This document shows, piece by piece, positions 58,971 to 64,000 of a stretch of DNA of 64,000 nt. The notes beneath the pieces are model-generated. The model was not told where the DNA came from, did not search any database, and was given only the letters and a program-made list of their open reading frames with translations. Location: assembly GCF_026626635.1 (NCBI RefSeq), contig NZ_JAPNKA010000001.1, positions 3,038,001-3,102,000 on the forward strand, given 5' to 3'. Origin of the DNA: Archangium lansingense. Lineage in GTDB: Bacteria; Myxococcota; Myxococcia; Myxococcales; Myxococcaceae. How positions within the stretch are numbered: position 1 is the first letter of the stretch; every line of letters begins with the position of its first letter. A program made the translations under genes and the position numbers.

Positions 58971-60614
58971 TCACACCTTGATGACCATCGGCACCACGAC
59001 GGGCCGCTTGGATGTATACAGCTTGAAGGCCCGGCGCACCGCCTTGGCCAGCTCCTCCCGCACCCGGGCGTCATCCCCCCTCAGCTGGTGGGACATCTCC
59101 AGGAAGAAGCCCCGGGCGTCCTCGGCCACCCGGGAGAGCAGCACCTGCTCGTCCAGGTTGAGCCCCTGGCCCGTGAGCTGGGGGCCCGCCAGGAGGGACA
59201 GGCTGGCTCGCTCGATGACGAGGGCGGCCACGATGAAGCCCGTCTCGGCCAGCCGGGTGCGCTCCTGGAGGATGTCGGGCGTCACCACACCCTGACCGAA
59301 GCGGTCCTGGTAGATGCGGCCGGTGGGGACGCTGCCGGAGAAGCGGCCCTGGCCCTCCTCGAAGACGAGCAGATCTCCATCCTGGGCCAGCAGGAGCTGC
59401 GCGGGGGAGAGCCCGGAGTCCTTGGCGGTAGCCAGGTGTCGGTGGAGGTGGTGCAGCTCGCCATGGATGGGGACGAAGTTCTTGGGACGCACCAGGTCCA
59501 GCACGCGCCGCTGCTCGGGCTGGCCGGCGTGGCCGGACACGTGCACCCCGGGCTCCACGTCCGGGTAGACGACGCGGGCGCCGCGCCAGAGGAGCTGGTC
59601 GATGAGGCCGGACACGGCGCGCTCATTGCCGGGGATGGCTCGGGCACTGAGGACGACGAGGTCCCCGGGGCCCAGGCGCAGAGGGCCCTCTCCGGCGGCG
59701 AGCTGGGAGAGGCCGGCACGGGGCTCGGCCTGGGAGCCGGTGGCGAGCACCAGCAGGCGCTCTGGAGGAAGGGTGGCCGCGTTCTCGAGCGGGACGAAGA
59801 GCCCGTCGGTGACGGAGGGGAGGAAGCCGAGCTCGCGGGCCATCTCGATGTTGCGCATCAGGCTGCGCCCCATCATCACCACCTTGCGCTCCAGCGTCCG
59901 GGCCAGGTCCAGCACGTGGTGGATGCGGTGCAGGTGGGAGGCGAACATGCTCACCACGATGCGGCCGCGCACATCGCGGAAGAGCCGCTCGAAGGTCTGC
60001 TCCACCAGCCGCTCGCTGCCCGTCTCATGGGGGCGCTCGGAGTTGGTGGAGTCGGACAGCAGGCAGAGCACGCCCTGGTCTCCGAGCTCGCCCCAGCGTT
60101 CCAGGTCGGTGCGCAGGCCGTCGATGGGGTCCGGGTCCAGCTTGAAGTCCCCGGTGTGGATGATGGGGCCCTCGGGGGTGTGGACGACGTACCCCACGGC
60201 GTCGGGCACCGTGTGGGTGACGCGGGTGGCCTCGACCTTGAATTGAGTGCCCACGGGGAAGGGATTGCGGGGCTCTATCTCCCGCAGGTCCGCCTTCACC
60301 CCCAGCTCCTGGAGCCGGTGGCGCACCAGGCCGAGCGTGAAGCGGGTGGCGTAGACCGGGACGGACACCTCGTTGAGCAGGAAGGGCAGGGCTCCGACAT
60401 GGTCCTCGTGGCCGTGCGTGAGGACGATGCCCTTGAGCTGGGCGGCATTCCGCCGGAGGTAGGTGAAGTCCGGGAGGATGATGTCCACACCCAGGGTGCC
60501 GATGGGGGGAAACATCAGACCGCAGTCGATGAGGAGCATCTCCCCGCGGCAGGCGATGACCATCGCGTTGAGGCCAATCTCGCCGAGTCCTCCGAGGGGA
60601 ATCACATGGAGCAT
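58971..60614 (-). CDS. rnj: Ribonuclease J
   Basis: A 547-residue metallo-beta-lactamase-fold RNase with 5'-exo and endonuclease action. Zinc ligands are in THGHEDH (His67, His69, Asp71, His72), HTGDF and the HSHL-like block (SHLHRIHHVLD); the beta-CASP region has GRSLMRN and SGHAGQPEQ. The C-terminal domain is present. A role in mRNA turnover and rRNA maturation is inferred from the family. The start at ATG 60614 lacks a good ribosome binding site; an AT-rich tract lies just upstream. Confidence 0.94.
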   Translation of the reverse strand: MLHVIPLGGLGEIGLNAMVIACRGEMLLIDCGLMFPPIGTLGVDIILPDFTYLRRNAAQLKGIVLTHGHEDHVGALPFLLNEVSVPVYATRFTLGLVRHRLQELGVKADLREIEPRNPFPVGTQFKVEATRVTHTVPDAVGYVVHTPEGPIIHTGDFKLDPDPIDGLRTDLERWGELGDQGVLCLLSDSTNSERPHETGSERLVEQTFERLFRDVRGRIVVSMFASHLHRIHHVLDLARTLERKVVMMGRSLMRNIEMARELGFLPSVTDGLFVPLENAATLPPERLLVLATGSQAEPRAGLSQLAAGEGPLRLGPGDLVVLSARAIPGNERAVSGLIDQLLWRGARVVYPDVEPGVHVSGHAGQPEQRRVLDLVRPKNFVPIHGELHHLHRHLATAKDSGLSPAQLLLAQDGDLLVFEEGQGRFSGSVPTGRIYQDRFGQGVVTPDILQERTRLAETGFIVAALVIERASLSLLAGPQLTGQGLNLDEQVLLSRVAEDARGFFLEMSHQLRGDDARVREELAKAVRRAFKLYTSKRPVVVPMVIKV

Positions 60615-60665
60615 GCTCTACATATATGGGCATGGGGGGGCAGGCGGCCTCAGGAATCGCCTGCT

Positions 60666-60700
60666 CCCTTTCCCTCTGGGCGAGGGAAAGGGGTGAGGGT
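60666..60700. repeat. Variant hairpin repeat with compensating changes
   Basis: Arms CCCTTTCCCTC (60666-60676) and GAGGGAAAGGG (60682-60692), perfect, loop of 5, followed by TGAGGGT. Compared with the other copies the stem has TTT/AAA in place of TCT/AGA. The family is described at 27541-27742. Confidence 0.8.
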
Positions 60701-60739
60701 CGTACCTGGAGTGCGGTCCGAAGGCGCCGATGTCGCAGG

Positions 60740-60940
60740 TCATTGAGGAGGCAGATCCTCCTTCCGGAGCACCTCGGCCGGCAGGTTGCGGCGGAGTGGC
60801 TCCAGGATGATGACCACCCAGGCAGTCAGGGGGGCGGGCAGGGCGATGAGGCCGAGGATGAAGAGGAAGCGGATCAGACGAAAGGCAAAGCGCAGGCAGG
60901 CGCGCACGAAGGTGCGCACGGCCTTGGGAAGCAAGGTCAT
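60740..60940 (-). CDS. Small single-helix membrane protein
   Basis: A 66-residue protein with a basic N-terminus (KAVRTFVRACLRFAFRLIRF) and one membrane helix (LFILGLIALPAPLTAWVVIIL), then a short polar tail (RRNLPAEVLRKEDLPPQ). ATG 60940 has a strong GGAGGAG site, which supports a real gene. The Arg/Phe-rich first half looks amphipathic. It lies 125 bp upstream of RNase J on the same strand. Function unknown. Confidence 0.7.
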   Translation of the reverse strand: MTLLPKAVRTFVRACLRFAFRLIRFLFILGLIALPAPLTAWVVIILEPLRRNLPAEVLRKEDLPPQ

Positions 60941-60991
60941 GGCGTACTCCTCCAGCTGAGAGACTCTCCAGGAAGCGGACTTCGGAGAGGC

Positions 60992-61297
60992 TCAGTGGAG
61001 GAGCGCGCGATGCGCGATGAAGAGGCGGCGCGGTGGCCCGGGTGCTCGGGCCTCGTGGATGCCACCCGTGGAGGAAGGAGGCGAGGCGGGCCGTGCCCTC
61101 TCCGAGGTCTCCTTCCCGAGATACACGGGAGCCTGGGCCACCAGGCGAGGCCTCTCGGGCTCGTGCCGTTCGACCCAGACGGACACCACGGCCGCGGCGG
61201 TCGGAGGCGCATGCGCCGACGCGCTGGCCCCGACGAGCGCGAGGCACGCCAGCGCCAGCCTCAGCCAGCGAGCCATGTGGTGCAGAGGGCCGGACAT
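60992..61297 (-). CDS. Small secreted protein, function unknown
   Basis: A 101-residue protein with a signal peptide (ARWLRLALACLALVGASASA, cleavage about residue 28). The mature part is basic, Pro/Ala-rich and has no Cys. The start may be ATG 61297 (AGGG upstream) or 61276. Upstream of the small membrane protein on the same strand with a 51-bp gap. Modest coding support. Confidence 0.5.
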   Translation of the reverse strand: MSGPLHHMARWLRLALACLALVGASASAHAPPTAAAVVSVWVERHEPERPRLVAQAPVYLGKETSERARPASPPSSTGGIHEARAPGPPRRLFIAHRALLH

Positions 61298-61393
61298 TGA
61301 GCCCTAACGTAGTCACATTCCTGCTTTCGTCAAACCGGCCCGCCGGTGCCGGTCTACACTCCGGGCGCGTCTCCAGCCCGCGGAGCCCTGCCC

Positions 61394-63115
61394 ATGCCTC
61401 TGCCTCTCGAAGACTACGCCCTCATTGGTGACACCCAGAGTGCTGCCCTGGTGGGCAAGGATGGTTCCATCGACTGGTTGTGCTGGCCGCGCTTCGACTC
61501 GGATGCGTGCTTCGCCGCGCTGCTCGGAGACTCCTCGCACGGACGATGGCTGCTCGCGCCGGTGGGCAACATCCGCAAGGTGACGCGTCGCTACCGTCCC
61601 GGCTCGCTCGTGCTGGAGACGGACTTCGAGACAGACTACGGCTCGGTGCGCGTGGTGGACTGCATGCCCCCGCGGGGTGCCGAGCCGGATGTCGTCCGCG
61701 TGGTGCATGGGCTGAAAGGCACCGTCCCCATGCGCATGGAACTGTCCGTCCGCTTTGGCTATGGCGACCGGACGCCCTGGCTGCGCTTCGGAGACAACCA
61801 CGCTGTCGTCAAGGCTGGCCCGGACGCGGTGGCCCTGCACACCCCCGTGGTCATGAGGCGCAGCCAGTCCGTCCTCAGCGCGGACTTCCCCGTCAACCCG
61901 CAGGAGCGCGTCCCCTTCGTGCTCTCCTGGTTCCCCTCGCACCAGCCCATGCCGCGCGTCATCGATGGCCTCGCTGCCGCCGACGATACCGAGGCCTGGT
62001 GGAAGGAGTGGTCCTCGCGCCTGCCCGCCACCACTCCCTGGTTCGAGCACGTCCAACGCTCGCTCATCACCCTCAAGGCCCTCACGTACTCGCCCACCGG
62101 TGGCATCGTTGCGGCTCCCACCACTTCGTTGCCAGGAGGCGCTGGGGGGGACGCTCGCTACTGCTGGCTGCGCGATGCGACCCTGGCGCTGCAGGCGCTC
62201 CTGGACGCGGGCTACCTGGACGAGGCCCGCGCCTGGCGTGACTGGCTGGTGCTGGCCGTGGCCGGTGAGCCGGACGAAGTGCAGACAGTGTATGGCGTGG
62301 CCGGTGAGCGCCGCCTGCCCGAGCAGGAGCTGCCGTGGTTGCCCGGCTACGAGAGCCACGCTCCGGTGCGCATTGGCCGGAGAGCCGAGCGGAAGCTCCA
62401 CGTCGAGGCGCTCGGCGAGTTGATGGACTGCTTCCACGAGGCCGAGCGCCTGGGACTGTCGCCTGCCGGTGACATGTGGTCGTTGCAGCGCGCCCTGTTG
62501 GAGCATCTGGAAGGCGCCTGGAAGCGCCCGCCCGAAGGCCGTCCCACCACGCTCTCCGGGGTGATGGCGTGGGTGGCAGTGGACCGGGCCCTGGCGAGCG
62601 CCGCGCGCTTCGGCCTGGACGCGCCGGTGGACCGTTGGAAGCAGCTGCGAGCGGACATTCACGCCGAGGTGTGCCGAGATGGCTTCGACGCAGGCCGCAA
62701 CACCTTCGTGCAGGAGTACGGAGGTAGGGCGCTCGACGCGCAGTTGCTGCGCATTCCACTCGAGGGCTTCCTGCCGCCAGAGGATGCGCGTGTGCGTGGC
62801 ACCGTGGATGCCATTGAGCGGGAGCTGAGCGAGGGGGACTTTGTGCGCCGTGGTAGCGCGCGCGACAGCGGACTCTCGCTGCCGTGCAGCTTCTGGCTGG
62901 CGGACTGCCTGCAGCTCATTGGCCGGAGGGAGGAGGCCCAGGCTCTCTTCGAGCGACTGCTGCTCGTGCGCAACGACGTGGGACTGCTGCCCGAGGAGTA
63001 CAACCTCCAGCGCCGGCGCGGAGTGGGTGCCTTCCCCCATACCTCCAGCCACGTGGCGCTCATCCACACCGCCATGGGCTTCGCCCGCCGCCAGGCTCCA
63101 GGCGCGCGGCGGTGA
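61394..63115 (+). CDS. GH15-like glycoside hydrolase with atypical active site
   Basis: A 573-residue protein of the bacterial GH15 glucoamylase/trehalase-like family. The N-terminal beta-sandwich (ALIGDTQSAALVGKDGSIDWLCWPRFDSDACFAALLG) and the (alpha/alpha)6 barrel (DARYCWLRDATLAL, VMAWVAVDRAL, LPCSFWLADCLQLIGRREEAQALFERLL, GLLPEEYN) are intact. In typical members the segment before VMAWVA reads W-E-x-R-G with the general acid Glu; here it reads WKRPPEGRPTTLSG. The acid is missing or displaced. The candidate base Glu in LLPEEYN is kept. ATG 61394 is the conserved start. Confidence 0.88.
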   Translation: MPLPLEDYALIGDTQSAALVGKDGSIDWLCWPRFDSDACFAALLGDSSHGRWLLAPVGNIRKVTRRYRPGSLVLETDFETDYGSVRVVDCMPPRGAEPDVVRVVHGLKGTVPMRMELSVRFGYGDRTPWLRFGDNHAVVKAGPDAVALHTPVVMRRSQSVLSADFPVNPQERVPFVLSWFPSHQPMPRVIDGLAAADDTEAWWKEWSSRLPATTPWFEHVQRSLITLKALTYSPTGGIVAAPTTSLPGGAGGDARYCWLRDATLALQALLDAGYLDEARAWRDWLVLAVAGEPDEVQTVYGVAGERRLPEQELPWLPGYESHAPVRIGRRAERKLHVEALGELMDCFHEAERLGLSPAGDMWSLQRALLEHLEGAWKRPPEGRPTTLSGVMAWVAVDRALASAARFGLDAPVDRWKQLRADIHAEVCRDGFDAGRNTFVQEYGGRALDAQLLRIPLEGFLPPEDARVRGTVDAIERELSEGDFVRRGSARDSGLSLPCSFWLADCLQLIGRREEAQALFERLLLVRNDVGLLPEEYNLQRRRGVGAFPHTSSHVALIHTAMGFARRQAPGARR

Positions 63116-63239
63116 GCCCTGTCCCGGTCCCGGCATGGCCGCGGGAGGGGCTCCGCCCATGGTGCTGGCGCTCCACGTCGGGACGAAGTACGCAAGGCAC
63201 TGAATGGCCCGCTCCTCCGGGCGGGAGAAAGGACCTGCT

Positions 63240-64000
63240 GTGAACACGCTGAAGGGCAAGACCCTGTTCATCACCGGCGCGAGCCGGGGTATTGGCCTGG
63301 CCATCGCGACGCGCGCGGCGCGAGACGGCGCCAACGTCGTCATCGCCGCCAAGACGGCTGAGCCCCACCCCAAGCTGCCCGGCACCATCTACTCGGCCGC
63401 CGAGGAGATTGAGAAGGCGGGCGGCAAGGCGCTGCCCCTGATGGTGGACATCCGTTACGAGGATCAGATCCACGCCGCGGTGAAGCAGACGGTGGAGCGC
63501 TTTGGCGGCATCGACATCCTCGTGAACAACGCCAGCGCCATCAGCCTGACGGGCACGCTGGAGACGCCGATGAAGAAGTTCGACCTGATGTTCGGCGTCA
63601 ACGTGCGCGGCACCTACGCCACCACCCAGGCTTGTCTGCCCGAGCTGCTGAAGTCGAAGAACCCGCACGTCCTCACCCTCTCGCCGCCGCTCAACATGAA
63701 GCCGAAGTGGTTCGAGAACCACGTGGCCTACACCATGGCCAAGTACGGCATGAGCATGTGCGTGCTCGGGATGGCGGAGGAGTTCCGTGACCAGGGCGTG
63801 GCCTTCAACGCGCTCTGGCCGCGCACCGTCATCGCCACCGCGGCCATCAACATGATCGGCGGCCAGGACATGATGGAGGCCAGCCGCACTCCGGAGATCA
63901 TGGCCGATGCGGCCCACCTCATCCTCACCCGCGACAGCCGTGCGGCCACCGGCAACTTCTTCATCGACGAGGACCTGCTCCGCGAGAACGGCGTGACGGA
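63240..64000 (+). CDS. HSDL2-like short-chain dehydrogenase, 3' truncated
   Basis: An open frame from GTG 63240 to the window edge, at least 253 residues. It has the Rossmann motif TGASRGIG, NNAS, and the catalytic Tyr-x3-Lys in AYTMAKYGMS. The pattern SPPLNMKPKWFENHVAYTMAKYG and the later ALWPRTVIATAAIN match HSDL2-type SDRs, linked to lipid metabolism. AAAGGA lies 8 nt upstream of GTG. The 3' end is not visible; a C-terminal SCP2 domain is possible but cannot be seen. Confidence 0.92.
   Translation, partial: MNTLKGKTLFITGASRGIGLAIATRAARDGANVVIAAKTAEPHPKLPGTIYSAAEEIEKAGGKALPLMVDIRYEDQIHAAVKQTVERFGGIDILVNNASAISLTGTLETPMKKFDLMFGVNVRGTYATTQACLPELLKSKNPHVLTLSPPLNMKPKWFENHVAYTMAKYGMSMCVLGMAEEFRDQGVAFNALWPRTVIATAAINMIGGQDMMEASRTPEIMADAAHLILTRDSRAATGNFFIDEDLLRENGVT

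Noticed and set aside
61313..63388. Minus-strand ORF of 691 residues
   Set aside because: Shadow of the GH15-like gene and the start of the SDR gene, both with clear motifs on the plus strand.

Overview
The window looks like chromosomal DNA from a myxobacterium, probably of the Cystobacter/Archangium/Myxococcus side of the order. The signs are the very high G+C with strong third-position bias, a gene of the TIGR02265 family (known from myxobacteria), an Oar-like TonB-dependent receptor, a DUF4388/J-domain-type protein at the left edge, many small lipoproteins, and a housekeeping set of proteobacterial type. There is no rRNA, tRNA, CRISPR array, IS element or prophage that I can recognise. Gene density is high and most of the region is core genome.

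Layout. 1-7016: end of a J-domain protein, a TIG-like lipoprotein, peptide deformylase, endonuclease III, a LytM/M23 peptidase, HU, a beta-helix protein and a membrane-anchored alpha/beta hydrolase. 7118-16418: phosphatidylserine synthase, CinA, a GT-C-like membrane protein, a DUF1285 protein, RecA, a PlsC-type acyltransferase, NDH-2 and ComM/YifB; CinA, RecA and ComM lie within about 8.4 kb. 16614-24831: a TIGR02265 protein, then tonB-exbB-exbD-exbD reading left, divergent from an Oar-like receptor and its downstream lipoprotein. 24967-32355: a radical SAM protein, several uncharacterised proteins, a PD-(D/E)XK-like protein, DUF4920, DUF2752, PlsY, a THUMP methyltransferase and a small monooxygenase. 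32498-40165: FtsK, a zinc-ribbon protein and gatC-gatA-gatB. 40166-46411: a SWIM/SNF2 helicase, a beta-barrel-like protein, a 2-oxoglutarate dioxygenase and two paralogous Cys-rich lipoproteins. 46691-53317: rplU-rpmA-obgE, a TrmH-like methyltransferase, LolA, a degenerate retropepsin-like lipoprotein and a polytopic membrane protein. 53324-64000: an ADOP-type permease, the left-reading set RNase J-YajQ-CBM9 protein-RimO, two small membrane or secreted proteins, a GH15-like hydrolase and an HSDL2-like dehydrogenase that runs off the right edge.

Functional threads. The TonB/ExbB/ExbD genes and the Oar receptor share one intergenic region with two good sigma70-like promoters back to back, so energiser and receptor are probably expressed together. 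RNase J, YajQ and RimO form a compact operon joining RNA decay, nucleotide or RNA binding and ribosome modification. rplU-rpmA-obgE-trmH is a ribosome block, in which Obg carries a long histone-H1-like Lys/Ala/Pro tail.

Structural points. Convergent genes often overlap at their 3' ends, by up to 100 bp, and in one case the two stop codons share a single CTAG. A short hairpin repeat family (CCCTCTCCC-nnn-GGGAGAGGG with a flanking TGAGGGT-type arm) occurs at three intergenic sites, and one copy has compensating changes in both stem arms. I found no single obviously new defence or biosynthetic system. The best candidates for new biology are the Obg tail, the Oar-linked lipoprotein, the hairpin family, the LolA-linked degenerate protease and the Cys-rich lipoprotein pair.
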